The notes: generated by a model not told the origin, from the sequence alone. 64,000 nt of DNA from Pseudomonadota bacterium (GCA_016705325.1 JADIYJ010000012.1:1-64000), one strand, 5' to 3'; counted from the stretch's first letter, positions 50,012 to 59,635 are shown. Numbers and translations are program-made.

Positions 50012-51379
50012 TCAGAAAGCCTTGTCGAGCGCGTCCGACAGCCGGCTGACACCTTCGATCTCGATGCCGTCGATGACGCCCTTGCGCGGCACGTTCGTCG
50101 TCGGCACCAGCGCACGCTTGAAACCCTGCTTCTGCGCCTCGCGCAAGCGTTCCTCGCCGAACGGCACCGGACGGATCTCGCCGGTGAGACCCAGTTCGCC
50201 GAAGCACATCGTGTCGGTCACCACGGGGCGATCGCGCAGGCTCGACAGCACGGCAAGCACGGCCGGCAAGTCGGCAGACGTCTCGCCGATGCGCACGCCA
50301 CCGACCACGTTGATGAACACGTCGCGCCCCGCTGTCGACACGCCGCCGTGACGGTGCAGCACCGCCAGCAGCAGCGCCAGGCGGCTCGATTCGAAGCCGA
50401 CCGCGACGCGGCGTGGATTCATGCCCTGGGCCTCGTCCACCAGCGCCTGCACTTCGACGAGCAGAGGTCGGCTGCCTTCGCGCACGACGGTCACGACGCT
50501 GCCGGACACGGGCTGCGCATGGCGCGACAGGAAGATCGCCGACGGATTGCGTACTTCGCGCAGCCCTTGCTCCACCATTGCGAACACGCCGAGTTCGTTC
50601 GCGGCGCCGAAGCGATTCTTGACCGCACGCACCAGGCGGAACCGGCTCGCGGGATCGCTTTCGAAATACAGCACGGTGTCGACCATGTGCTCGAGGATGC
50701 GCGGACCCGCGATCAGGCCCTCCTTGGTCACGTGCCCGATCAGCAGCACGGTCGTGCCGGTCGCCTTGGCGAAGCGCACGAGCTGCGCGGCGGACTCGCG
50801 CACCTGCACGGCCGAACCAGCCGACGACTCGCTGAGCTCGGTCTGCATCGTCTGGATGGAATCGATCACGAGCACCTGCGCCCGCGACGCCACCGCTTCC
50901 TCGAGGATCGTTTCGACGCGAGTCTCGGCGGCGAGTCGCAGCGTGGTCGAGTCGAGTCCGAGACGCTGGGCGCGCGAGGCCACCTGGCGCACCGATTCCT
51001 CGCCCGACACGTACAGCACGGACCGCTCGCGACTGAGGGCATCCGCCGCCTGCAGCAGCAGCGTCGACTTGCCGATACCCGGATCGCCGCCCAGCAACAC
51101 CACGGAGCCGGCCACCAGGCCACCGCCCAGGACTCGGTCCAGCTCACCGATGCCGGTCGCGGCGCGTACGTCGCTCTCCTGCGCGATATCGGTCACGGTG
51201 CGGCTGGTGGAAGGGCCGGCCGTCACCGTGCGGGCGTTGCGGCTCGCACCCGCAGCGGCAATCGAGGAGACCGCGACTTCGAGGGTGTTCCAGGCTTCGC
51301 AGGCCGGGCACTGGCCCTGCCACTGGGCGGTGCGCGCACCGCAAGTGCCGCAGACATAACTGGTTTTTTGACGTGCCAT
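50012..51379 (-). CDS. radA: DNA repair protein RadA (Sms)
   Basis: The 455-residue RecA-like branch-migration factor has an N-terminal zinc finger (CGTCGARTAQWQGQCPAC), Walker A GGDPGIGKSTLLL, the RadA-specific VKNRFGAANELGVF motif, and a C-terminal Lon-protease-like domain (VFINVVGGVRIGETSADLPA). ATG 51379 is chosen since the upstream frame extension is unconserved. It is divergent from the kinase gene. Confidence 0.96.
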   Translation of the reverse strand: MARQKTSYVCGTCGARTAQWQGQCPACEAWNTLEVAVSSIAAAGASRNARTVTAGPSTSRTVTDIAQESDVRAATGIGELDRVLGGGLVAGSVVLLGGDPGIGKSTLLLQAADALSRERSVLYVSGEESVRQVASRAQRLGLDSTTLRLAAETRVETILEEAVASRAQVLVIDSIQTMQTELSESSAGSAVQVRESAAQLVRFAKATGTTVLLIGHVTKEGLIAGPRILEHMVDTVLYFESDPASRFRLVRAVKNRFGAANELGVFAMVEQGLREVRNPSAIFLSRHAQPVSGSVVTVVREGSRPLLVEVQALVDEAQGMNPRRVAVGFESSRLALLLAVLHRHGGVSTAGRDVFINVVGGVRIGETSADLPAVLAVLSSLRDRPVVTDTMCFGELGLTGEIRPVPFGEERLREAQKQGFKRALVPTTNVPRKGVIDGIEIEGVSRLSDALDKAF

Positions 51380-51511
51380 TGCGGGCTGCCGTGGACGCTG
51401 CACAGGGGACCGGGGAAGGCCCGGGATGCTAACACGGGCCAGCAACGCTGCCGGAGTGTGACGGCGGCGGCAATTCCATCCCCGGGGCCCACCCTATACT
51501 TCCGTCCACGT

Positions 51512-52422
51512 ATGCGCAGTCAAGCCGAACCCACCGTGATCCTGGACTCCTCGGGCAGCCGCAACACCGGGTCGCCGGCCCGGACGTCCATGCCTGCGCG
51601 CCTGGGCCGGTACGAACTGAGCCATGAACTTGGCAAGGGCGCCATGGGCGTCGTCTACCGGGGCCGTGACCCGCGCATCAATCGCGAGGTGGCGGTCAAG
51701 GCGATCCCGCTCGCCGACGAATTCGACCCGGAAGACCTCGAGCAGGCACGCACGCGTTTTTTCCGCGAAGCCGAGATGGCCGGCCGCCTGTCGCACCCGC
51801 ACATCGTGACGATCTACGATGCAGGCGAAGACGGCGGCACCGCGTACATCGCCATGGAACTGCTGCGCGGCCAGCACCTCGTCGAATACACGACGGCCGA
51901 ACGGCTGCTGCCGACGGCCATCGCGATCGAAATCGTGGCGCGGCTTGCCGACGCGCTGCACTATGCGCACCAGAACCAGGTCGTCCACCGGGACATCAAG
52001 CCCGCCAACATCATGTTCGACGCGCCGAGCGGAGAGCTCAAGATCACGGACTTCGGCATCGCCCGGCTCACCGACTCGGGCCGCACGCGCACGGGCGTCG
52101 TGCTCGGCACCCCGTCGTTCATGTCGCCCGAACAGCTGCAGGGCCGCCCCGTCACCGGCCGCTCCGATCTCTTCTCGCTGGCAGTGAGCCTGTACCAGCT
52201 GCTCACTGGCCAGTTGCCGTTCCGCGGCGATACGATGCCCGGCCTGATGATGAAGATCGCCCAGGAGCCGCATCCCCGCATCTGCGCCATCCACCCGGGC
52301 TGCCGCCGGGACTCGACGCGTTCTTCGATCGCGCGCTGGCCAAGGATCCGGCGGCGCGGTACGACAGCGGCGCGAGTTTCGCGCAGGCGCTGCGCGACCT
52401 GAACCGGCCGGACAAGCGCTGA
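51512..52422 (+). CDS. Serine/threonine protein kinase, frameshifted near the 3' end
   Basis: This is a Hanks-type kinase of about 303 residues if repaired. It has the G-loop GKGAMGVVYRG, the VAIK-type lysine in VAVKAIPL, the catalytic HRDIKPANIM, the DFG in KITDFGIARL, and the APE-equivalent SPEQLQG. The frame breaks at 52297-52299 (a GGG). One missing base restores LPPGLDAFFDRALAKDPAAR and a stop at 52422, which is the conserved end of kinase domains. There is no transmembrane or sensor domain, so it is cytosolic. A PP2C phosphatase and an FHA protein follow at once, a classic signalling set. Confidence 0.85.
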
Positions 52423-52428
52423 CCGGTC

Positions 52429-53253
52429 ATGCGGCTGAAAGGCAAATTCCGCTGCGTCGGGGCGTCCGACACCGGCCGGGTGCGCGAGCACAACGAGGAC
52501 ACGATCGGCACCGATGGGGACATCGGGCTGGTCGTGCTTGCCGATGGCATGGGTGGCTACAAGGCCGGTGAGGTCGCGAGCGGCATCGCCGTGCGCACCG
52601 TCCTGACGCTGGTCAAGGACGCCGTCGACCGTGAAGACCTTTCGCTGAGCGACGAAGTCAATGGACTCAGCCGTCCCGGCATCCTGTTGCGCGACGCGAT
52701 CCAGCGCGCGAACAAGGTCATCTACCAGACCGCCAGGACGCAGGTGAACTGCGAGGGCATGGGCACGACGGTGGTCGCCGGGCTGTTTTTTGACGACAGA
52801 CTGACCATCGCCCACGTCGGCGATTCACGCATGTACCGGTGCCGCGACGGCAAGCTCGAACAGGTCACGCAGGACCATTCACTGCTGCAGGAGCTGGTGA
52901 GCCGCGGCTTCTATACGCCGGAAGAAGCCCAGCGCGCCGCCGCCAAGAACTACGTGACTCGCGCCCTGGGCGTCGAGCCGACCGTCGACGTCGAAATCAC
53001 CGAGGTACCGGCGCTGAAGGACGACGTGTACCTGCTCTGTTCGGACGGCCTGTCCGACATGGTGGAGGATGACGACATTCAGTTAACCATCAACACCTTT
53101 GGTGCTAATCTTGAGACCGTCGCCAAGCAGCTGGTGCTGCTCGGCAACGACAACGGGGGCCGGGACAACATCTCGGTGGTGCTCGTCCGGGTGCTTGACG
53201 CGTTCCCGGCGCAGCGTGGGGTCATCGACCGGATACGCAAGCTGTTCGGTTAA
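52429..53253 (+). CDS. PP2C-family serine/threonine phosphatase
   Basis: The 274-residue metal-dependent phosphatase has GASDTGRVREHNEDTIGTD, VLADGMGGYKAGEVAS, the metal-site THVGDS-equivalent IAHVGDSRMYR, LLCSDGLSDMV, and NGGRDNISVVLVRV. It would reverse phosphorylation by the kinase encoded seven bases upstream. It is cytosolic, with no extra domain. Confidence 0.93.
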   Translation: MRLKGKFRCVGASDTGRVREHNEDTIGTDGDIGLVVLADGMGGYKAGEVASGIAVRTVLTLVKDAVDREDLSLSDEVNGLSRPGILLRDAIQRANKVIYQTARTQVNCEGMGTTVVAGLFFDDRLTIAHVGDSRMYRCRDGKLEQVTQDHSLLQELVSRGFYTPEEAQRAAAKNYVTRALGVEPTVDVEITEVPALKDDVYLLCSDGLSDMVEDDDIQLTINTFGANLETVAKQLVLLGNDNGGRDNISVVLVRVLDAFPAQRGVIDRIRKLFG

Positions 53254-53271
53254 CGGAGCGCAGGATTACTC

Positions 53272-54003
53272 ATGGCCAGGCTGGTATTGCATCTCGATGG
53301 GCAAGTGCTCGCCGAGTACAACATGAGCAAGGAGCGCTACACGATCGGGCGCCTCCCTGACAATGACATCCGCATCGACAACCCGGCAGTGTCGGGTCAT
53401 CACGCGCTCGTCATCAACATCCTCAACGATTCGTTCCTGGAAGACCTCAACAGCACCAACGGAACGTACGTCAACGGCAAGATCATCAAGAAGCACGCGC
53501 TGCAACACGGCGACGTGCTCACGGTAGGGCACCACGCGCTGCGATTCGTCGACAGCGAAGTGGAAGAGGCCGACGACGAGTTCCAGAAGACGATGGTGAT
53601 CAGCCCGCGCGATGCCGCGACGCTGATGGCGGGTTCGCCCAAGGCCGCTGCGGCCTTGCAGCCTCCGCCCGCGGACGGCTATTCCGCGCCTGCGAGCGGC
53701 GCCGCGTCGCCTTCGTTCCCGAACGGAGTGTTGCCGCGGGCGAAACTGCAGGTGCTGTCGGGCCAGTTCGCGGGCCGTGAGCTCGAGCTCGTAAAGACGC
53801 TCACGACGCTTGGCCGGCCGGGCGTGCAGGTGGCAGCGATCACGCGTCGTGCCGATGGCTTCTACATCGTGCACGTCGAGAGCGGCAAGGAAGACGATTT
53901 TCCGCTCGTCAACGGTGCCGTCATCGGCCCGCAGGCGCGCCGGCTCCACGACAACGATGTCGTGCAGCTCGCGGGCGTCAAGATGGGGTTCTTCGAAAGC
54001 TGA
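53272..54003 (+). CDS. FHA-domain protein
   Basis: The 243-residue protein has an N-terminal FHA domain (residues about 1-98: YTIGRLPDNDIRIDNPAVSG, HHALVINI, DLNSTNGTYVNGKIIKKHAL). A Pro/Ala linker (about 120-150) precedes a second, weaker FHA-like domain (ELELVKTLTTLGRPGVQVAA to VVQLAGVKMGFFES). It follows the phosphatase by 18 bases and probably reads the threonine phosphorylation set by this kinase. Without secretion genes nearby, a type VI role is not supported. Confidence 0.88.
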   Translation: MARLVLHLDGQVLAEYNMSKERYTIGRLPDNDIRIDNPAVSGHHALVINILNDSFLEDLNSTNGTYVNGKIIKKHALQHGDVLTVGHHALRFVDSEVEEADDEFQKTMVISPRDAATLMAGSPKAAAALQPPPADGYSAPASGAASPSFPNGVLPRAKLQVLSGQFAGRELELVKTLTTLGRPGVQVAAITRRADGFYIVHVESGKEDDFPLVNGAVIGPQARRLHDNDVVQLAGVKMGFFES

Positions 54004-54007
54004 CGAC

Positions 54008-55090
54008 TCAGGCAATCTCCAGCGGCACGCGCTGGCTCACGCCGCAGAGCAGGTCCCAAGCGATCGCTCCCGCGTGCGCAGCCACCTCCTCTACCGGAAT
54101 CTCGCTGCCCCACAGCACCACCGGGTCACCCACCGCCACGACCGGCAGGTCGGTCACGTCGACCGTGATCATGTCCATCGACACGCGGCCGATGAGCGGC
54201 GCGCGCCGGCCCCCGATCTGCACCGGCGTGCCTGAACCGCTGCCGCGCGGGTAACCGTCGCCGTAGCCAGCCGCAACCACCGCCATCCGGGTGTCGCGCG
54301 GTGCAGTCCACGTACCGCCATAGCCCACGGTTTCGCCAGCCTTCACATCCTTGACCGCAATCACTTCCGTGCGCAGCGTCATCGCCGGTCGCAGGCCGAG
54401 CTCCGCGCCGGTACCGCCCGGAAACGGCGAGACGCCGTAGAGCATCAGGCCGGGACGCACCCAGTCGGCGCGCGCGGTCGGCCAGGCGAGCACGCCGGCG
54501 CTGTTCGCAATGCTGCGTGCCCCGGCGAGGCCGGCAGTGGCCGCGGCAAATGCGTCGAGCTGCTGGCACGTCTTTGGATCGCGGCGGTCGTCCGCGGACG
54601 CCAGGTGCGTGACCAGCGTGGGATCGGCGTGCACGCGCGCGTTGCGGCGCAGACGCTGGTACGCGGCGCCGAATTCGTCGAGGCGGAAGCCCAGGCGATT
54701 CATGCCGGAATCGACCTTGATCCAGACCGTCACCTGGGCGTCGCCCGCCAGGGCCTCGAGCAACTCGAGCTGTTCGAAGCTGTGGACCATGAGCTCGAAC
54801 CGAGCCTGCGCCGCGGCGGCCAGCTGCTCCGAGCTGAACACGCCCTCGAGCAGCAGGATGCGATTGCCGAGCCCGGCAGCGCGCAGCGCGAGCCCTTCGC
54901 CAAGACGCGCGACCGCGAAGCCATCGGCTTCCGCCAGCGCCCTTGCCGCCGGCAGCAGGCCGTGACCGTAGGCGTTGGCCTTGATCACCGCCATGACGCG
55001 GCTGTCGGGTGCGGTGCGCCGCGCCTGACGCAGGTTGTGGCGCAATGCAGCGGCATCGACCACCGCGCGGATCAGGCTCTGGCTCTGCAC
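54008..55090 (-). CDS. alr: Alanine racemase
   Basis: The 360-residue PLP enzyme supplies D-alanine for peptidoglycan. PLP-lysine motif VMAVIKANAYGHGLLPAARA is near residue 33, and the catalytic tyrosine region follows in SPFPGGTGAELGLRPAMTLR and VSMDMITVDVTDLP. The start is GTG 55090. It follows dnaB by 13 bases and converges with the FHA gene, with four bases between stops. Confidence 0.96.
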   Translation of the reverse strand: MQSQSLIRAVVDAAALRHNLRQARRTAPDSRVMAVIKANAYGHGLLPAARALAEADGFAVARLGEGLALRAAGLGNRILLLEGVFSSEQLAAAAQARFELMVHSFEQLELLEALAGDAQVTVWIKVDSGMNRLGFRLDEFGAAYQRLRRNARVHADPTLVTHLASADDRRDPKTCQQLDAFAAATAGLAGARSIANSAGVLAWPTARADWVRPGLMLYGVSPFPGGTGAELGLRPAMTLRTEVIAVKDVKAGETVGYGGTWTAPRDTRMAVVAAGYGDGYPRGSGSGTPVQIGGRRAPLIGRVSMDMITVDVTDLPVVAVGDPVVLWGSEIPVEEVAAHAGAIAWDLLCGVSQRVPLEIA

Positions 55091-55103
55091 GGCGATCCGC
55101 GCC

Positions 55104-57815
55104 TCAGCCGCCGTAGTCGCCGTAATCGCCGTGCGCGAGGTTCTCGAAGCGCGTGTACTTGCCGAGGAAGGTCAGGTGCACTTCGCCCGTGGGGCCGTTG
55201 CGCTGCTTGGTGATGATGATGTCGGCGATGCCCTTGCGTGGCGTGTCGGGTTCGTACACCTCCTCGCGGTAGATCATCATGATCAGGTCTGCATCCTGCT
55301 CAATCGCTCCACTGTTATGAACAACTAAACAATCAGCGAGCCAGTTTGCAGGGCCGGGTACCGTCAGGTCGAAGACGTCTTCTTCGCCTGCGGGTTCGAT
55401 CGCCACCACGCGGTCCCAGAACAGGTCAGAGTTCGCCCAACGCTTTAATGTCGTGTCTTTCAGCAGGTCCGCATAACTGTCCAGCGTGTGTCGGCTCGGA
55501 GCGAACCGGAAATGCGCGCTGCCGCCGTAGGCAGTGCCGCGCATCGCAGCCATGCGTCGCGTGCTGACACCCGCCGCCCGCATGCTCTGGTGTACTTGTT
55601 CGAAGCACTCGACTGGCAGCGTATCGACGTTGGTGGTTGCCTCGACACATTCGAGCCTCAACGCCAGTCTCTCTGCTGGCACATGCCGCGGACCGAACAC
55701 GCCAACATCGGCGAGGAAGATTCGTTGTTGCTCGGCGCCCGTCACGTCGACGTTATAGACGGGTCGCGCGCCGCGTTGCGCCACAGCACGCACGCGCGCC
55801 ACGATGCCGAAGCGCATCAGCAGTGCCGCGATGTCGAACGCCAGTCTTTCGCTGCAGGTGGCGAAATAGACTCGATCACTGCCACGTCCATGATCGTGGT
55901 CGCGGACATGGATACAGCCATCGGTCGCCCAGAGGTGCCGCAGCAACAGGGCGATCTGTTCGTTCGGCAGCGCGAAGATTTCACTGGGCAGGTGCTTCTC
56001 ATGCGAGCGCTGGTCGAAGATGCCGAGCTTTTTCAGCCATGCGCCAACGCCTGCGGCATGCCAGCGATTGCCGTTACCGGCGATCACCAATTGGTGCCAG
56101 AGGCCGCGCCCCGGATGCCGCGTCACGGTACTGCCAAGCGCTTCGGCCGCCTCGCGCACCGCGAGGCTGTTTTCCTCGGAGGCCGTCGTGTATCGCAGCG
56201 GTTGGTGCCGCAGGTAACTACCGTCCCCAACGAGGTGCCCGAGCAGGATCAGTTCTTCGTCGCGCCAGCTTGCGCCGGCATGCTCAATCGGCAGACTGCG
56301 GCTGATCGCGACGCGATCCCCGACCGCCATCTCGCTGATCGTGAGCCAACCTCTGCCCGTGAGCACGCGATGCCCACCCGTCGCGCGCAGCGCGCGTCCG
56401 GTTGCGAGCGAAACACGCTTGATCGGCTTCACGCCAACTGACCAGACGAGATCGGACTCGGCGGCGACGACCTTCTGGTTTTCGTCAACCGCGAGCACGC
56501 GAGGGGTCGTCCCCACCAGGTCGCGGATCGGCACGCGCCGGCCGTCGGCCAGCATGACCAGCGTGTCGCCGGTGACGCATTCGCGCAAGTCCGACATCAC
56601 CGGCTTCTTGTCCTGGCGCTGTTCGACGCCGCGGTTGAGCTGCGACAGCGCGATCACCGGCACGCGCAGTTCCTTGGCCAGCGACTTGATCGAACGCGAG
56701 ATCTCGGAGATTTCGGTCGCGCGGTTTTCCTTGTTGCCCGCCACCTGCATCAGCTGCAGGTAATCGATGACGATCAGGCCCAGGCCGCCCTGCTTCTCGC
56801 AGTCACGGGCGAGGCGGCGCGCGCGGGCGCGCACTTCCGTCGGCGTGAGCGAGCCGCTGTCGTCGATGTAGATCGGCGCCGACTTCATCTGCGCGATCGC
56901 GCTGTTGATGCGGGCCCAGTCCTCGTCGCCGAAGTTGCCGGTGCGCATGTGGCCCTGGTCGACACGGCCAAGCGACGAGATCATGCGGAACGCAAGCTGC
57001 TCGCGCGACATTTCCATCGAGAAGATCGCGACCGGCTTGCTGGCGGCAATGGCGGCGTTCTCGGCGATGTTGAGCGCGAGCGTGGTCTTGCCCATCGACG
57101 GGCGGCCGGCGACGATGACGAGGTCGCCGGGCTGCAGGCCCGCGGTCATCCTGTCGAGTTCGTTGTAGCCCGTGCTGAGGCCCGTCAGCTGGCCCTGCGA
57201 CGCGTGCAGCAGGTCGAGGCGATCGATCGTCGCGCCCAGCACGTCGCGCACCGGCACGAAGCCGGAACCCAGCTTCCGGCCCTTCTCGGCGATCTGGAAA
57301 ATACGGCGCTCGGCCTCGTCGACGAGTTCGGCAGCCGGCTTGCCTTCGTTCTCGTACGCGCTGCCCGCGATCTCGCCGCTGACGCGGATCAGCTGCCGCA
57401 GCAGCGAGCGCTCGCGGACGATGTCGGCATAGGCGCGGATGTTTTCGGCGGTGGGCGTGTCGCGCGCCAGGCCCGCGAGGTACGCAAGCCCGCCGGTCTC
57501 GTCGGCGAGTCCCTTGCTTGCGAGACGCTCGGCCAGCGTGACGGCGTCGCTCGGCTCGCCCTTCTGCGACAGGTCGAGGATCGCCTCGAAAATCAGCTGG
57601 TGGTCGCGCCGATAGAAATCTTCGGCGCGCAGACGGTCGGCGATGGAGTCCCAGGTGCTGTTGTCGAGCAGCAGGCCGCCGAGCACCGCCTGTTCGGCTT
57701 CGAGGGAATTCGGCGGCACGCGCAATGCCGCCGCCTCGTCACTGACGTACGGGCGGGGCTTCCGGCGGAATCTGCCGCCGGAACCCGAGCCGCTGCCGCT
57801 GTCTTCCTGCTCCAT
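55104..57815 (-). CDS. dnaB: Replicative DNA helicase DnaB with intein
   Basis: The 903-residue precursor has an N-terminal DnaB domain (PPNSLEAEQAVLGGLLLDNS), a RecA-like helicase domain with Walker A GRPSMGKTT at 237-245, and an intein from residue 413 to 834. The C-extein resumes SGAIEQDADLIMMIYREE. After splicing the helicase would be 481 residues, a normal size. It unwinds DNA at the replication fork. It lies between rplI and alr. Confidence 0.97.
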   Translation of the reverse strand: MEQEDSGSGSGSGGRFRRKPRPYVSDEAAALRVPPNSLEAEQAVLGGLLLDNSTWDSIADRLRAEDFYRRDHQLIFEAILDLSQKGEPSDAVTLAERLASKGLADETGGLAYLAGLARDTPTAENIRAYADIVRERSLLRQLIRVSGEIAGSAYENEGKPAAELVDEAERRIFQIAEKGRKLGSGFVPVRDVLGATIDRLDLLHASQGQLTGLSTGYNELDRMTAGLQPGDLVIVAGRPSMGKTTLALNIAENAAIAASKPVAIFSMEMSREQLAFRMISSLGRVDQGHMRTGNFGDEDWARINSAIAQMKSAPIYIDDSGSLTPTEVRARARRLARDCEKQGGLGLIVIDYLQLMQVAGNKENRATEISEISRSIKSLAKELRVPVIALSQLNRGVEQRQDKKPVMSDLRECVTGDTLVMLADGRRVPIRDLVGTTPRVLAVDENQKVVAAESDLVWSVGVKPIKRVSLATGRALRATGGHRVLTGRGWLTISEMAVGDRVAISRSLPIEHAGASWRDEELILLGHLVGDGSYLRHQPLRYTTASEENSLAVREAAEALGSTVTRHPGRGLWHQLVIAGNGNRWHAAGVGAWLKKLGIFDQRSHEKHLPSEIFALPNEQIALLLRHLWATDGCIHVRDHDHGRGSDRVYFATCSERLAFDIAALLMRFGIVARVRAVAQRGARPVYNVDVTGAEQQRIFLADVGVFGPRHVPAERLALRLECVEATTNVDTLPVECFEQVHQSMRAAGVSTRRMAAMRGTAYGGSAHFRFAPSRHTLDSYADLLKDTTLKRWANSDLFWDRVVAIEPAGEEDVFDLTVPGPANWLADCLVVHNSGAIEQDADLIMMIYREEVYEPDTPRKGIADIIITKQRNGPTGEVHLTFLGKYTRFENLAHGDYGDYGG
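55314..56579 (-). mobile_element. DnaB intein with LAGLIDADG-type homing endonuclease
   Basis: The insertion is 422 residues, between SDLRE and SGAIEQDAD in the helicase core, a known intein hot spot. Splicing motifs are complete: Cys1 in CVTGDTLVMLADG, TxxH in ATGGHRVLT (block B), DRVVAIEPAGEEDVFDLTV (block F), and NWLADCLVVHN then Ser (block G and +1). Between them are two LAGLIDADG-like blocks, LLGHLVGDGSY and LLRHLWATDGCI, each keeping its acidic residue. The intein is therefore full-length and potentially an active homing element. Confidence 0.93.
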
Positions 57816-57849
57816 CGCTGACGGATGCTCCCCGCGGACGCGAGGAGGA

Positions 57850-58299
57850 TCAGTCTTCGGCGGTGATCACGACCGGAAGGTCGATCTCGACGTCGGTGTG
57901 CAGGTGCAGCTTGACGTGGTGTTCGCCGAGCAGGCGGATCGGACCGCCCGGCAGGCGCACTTCCGCGCGCTCGATCGCGATGCCGCCCCTGGTCAGCGCT
58001 TCGGCGATGTCGGACGTGCCGACCGAGCCGAACAGCTTGCCTTCCGTGCCGGCTTTCGCCTGCAGCGTGAGCTTGAAGCCTTCGAGCTGCTTCGCGCGCG
58101 ACTGGGCGCTCGACAGCGAGTCGGCGGCGAGATTCTCCAGCTCGGAGCGACGCTCCTCGAACTTCTTCAGGTTGCTGGCGGTGGCCAGCGCAGCCTTGCC
58201 CGAAGGCAGCAGGAAATTGCGGCCGTAGCCAGGCTTCACCTTGACCTTGTCGCCGATGTTGCCGAGGTTGGCAACTTTCTGCAGCAGGATGACTTCCAT
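57850..58299 (-). CDS. rplI: Ribosomal protein L9
   Basis: The 149-residue 50S protein is recognised by MEVILLQKVANLGNIGDKVK, GYGRNFLLPSGKAALAT, and the C-terminal KLFGSVGTSDIAEALTRGGI. It belongs to the rpsF-rpsR-DUF2232-rplI cluster. Confidence 0.98.
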   Translation of the reverse strand: MEVILLQKVANLGNIGDKVKVKPGYGRNFLLPSGKAALATASNLKKFEERRSELENLAADSLSSAQSRAKQLEGFKLTLQAKAGTEGKLFGSVGTSDIAEALTRGGIAIERAEVRLPGGPIRLLGEHHVKLHLHTDVEIDLPVVITAED

Positions 58300-58376
58300 C
58301 GTAGTGTCCTCGATCGATCTTCAAATGTTTGACTGTACGTCCGCAAACAATCGGCTCAGCGCATTCACCGTCCCGC

Positions 58377-59282
58377 TCACGTCGCCGCGCTGCGCGCAGG
58401 CGGCTGCGAGCGCAGCCAGTTGTCCACGAACCCCAACGCTGCGAGCCCGATCACCGCGAACGGTGCGACGAGCACCAGCAGCGCGTAGGTGACCCACAAC
58501 CACGCCACGGCCAGCTTGCCCTGCGACACCGCCCGGTGCGCGGCGGCGAGGCCCACGATCACCAGCGAGCCCAGGAACAGCCGGCCGATGTCACCGACCA
58601 GTGCCTGCTGCGTGAACAGCGAAGCGCCGATGACCAGCGCCCCCGCGACCCCCAGCACCCGGCCGAGCCGCACCTGACGGAACTCGGCGCCGAAACTTCC
58701 TGCACGTTCAGGCAGCGACTGCCACCAGCGGGCCAGGAACAGCGCGCACATGGCCAGCGTCATCGTCAACACCGCAATCCAGCCCCAGAGAGTGCGTGCC
58801 AGCGTGTCCGCGAGCCCGTCCTGCTCGAGGTCCATCGGCAGTCCGCGGGTCTTCATTTCCTGCGCGAGATCGCGCACGAACGGAGCCCAGAACTGGTGCG
58901 GATCGCCGAACGCCACGTGCAGAACGAGCAGCAACACGGCGCCGACGAGCGTCACGACCTGCAGGCACAGCGACAGCGAGTCGGTGCGCCGCAACAGGAT
59001 CGCGAGCAGCAGCGGCGGACCCAGTACCCACGCGGAGTAGATGAAGCCCACCGGCAGCGGTCGCCCGAACATCAGCATCGCCGCGGCCAGCAGCAGGCTT
59101 GCGCCGACCGCGACGATCACTCCCTGGCGCTCGCCGCGCACCAGCACGATCAATGCAGGCACGGCACCCGGCAGGAAGAACGCGACGCCGACGCCGAACA
59201 GCGGCAGCAAACCCAGCAGGCCCGTCACGAGGACGGCCCCGACCGGATTATCGGCAAGCCACTGGGCCAGCGATCGGTTCAT
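58377..59282 (-). CDS. DUF2232-family membrane protein
   Basis: The 301-residue protein has about eight hydrophobic helices (AVLVTGLLGLLPLFGVGVAF, LVGAVLLLVLHVAFG, LGSLVIVGLAAAH, ALLVLVAPFAVIGLAALGFV). It sits between rpsR and rplI, where gammaproteobacteria often carry a DUF2232/YybS-like gene. Its function is not established. Start ATG 59282. Confidence 0.8.
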   Translation of the reverse strand: MNRSLAQWLADNPVGAVLVTGLLGLLPLFGVGVAFFLPGAVPALIVLVRGERQGVIVAVGASLLLAAAMLMFGRPLPVGFIYSAWVLGPPLLLAILLRRTDSLSLCLQVVTLVGAVLLLVLHVAFGDPHQFWAPFVRDLAQEMKTRGLPMDLEQDGLADTLARTLWGWIAVLTMTLAMCALFLARWWQSLPERAGSFGAEFRQVRLGRVLGVAGALVIGASLFTQQALVGDIGRLFLGSLVIVGLAAAHRAVSQGKLAVAWLWVTYALLVLVAPFAVIGLAALGFVDNWLRSQPPARSAAT

Positions 59283-59346
59283 CGTTGTGTGTGCTCCTGG
59301 GACGGCCCGCCTGCGGGATCGTCCGGACCACCCACGAAACGCCGGC

Positions 59347-59571
59347 TCAGTGCTGGTCCGTGTACGGGAGCAGCGCGAGGAAACGGGCCCGCTTCACCGC
59401 GAGCGACAGCTGGCGCTGGTAGTTCGACCGCGTGCCGGTGATGCGGCTCGGGACGATCTTGCCCGTCTCGGTGATGTAGCCCTTCAGCGTGGCGAGATCC
59501 TTGTAGTCGATCCGCTCGATGCCTTCGGCCGTGAACTTGCAGAACTTACGACGGCGGAAAAAACGTGCCAT
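59347..59571 (-). CDS. rpsR: Ribosomal protein S18
   Basis: The 74-residue 30S protein has MARFFRRRKFCKFTAEGIER, IDYKDLATLKGYITETGKIV and PSRITGTRSNYQRQLSLAVK, all canonical. It follows rpsF. Confidence 0.98.
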   Translation of the reverse strand: MARFFRRRKFCKFTAEGIERIDYKDLATLKGYITETGKIVPSRITGTRSNYQRQLSLAVKRARFLALLPYTDQH

Positions 59572-59635
59572 GTGGTGTCACCCGGTGTGTGCGTTGGTCG
59601 GTACTGAAGCAGCGTGCAACGAGGGGGAGAGGCGC

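Noticed and set aside
53272..54003. FHA gene as part of a type VI secretion cluster
   Set aside because: No tss genes are present in the window; the kinase/phosphatase context alone does not support it.
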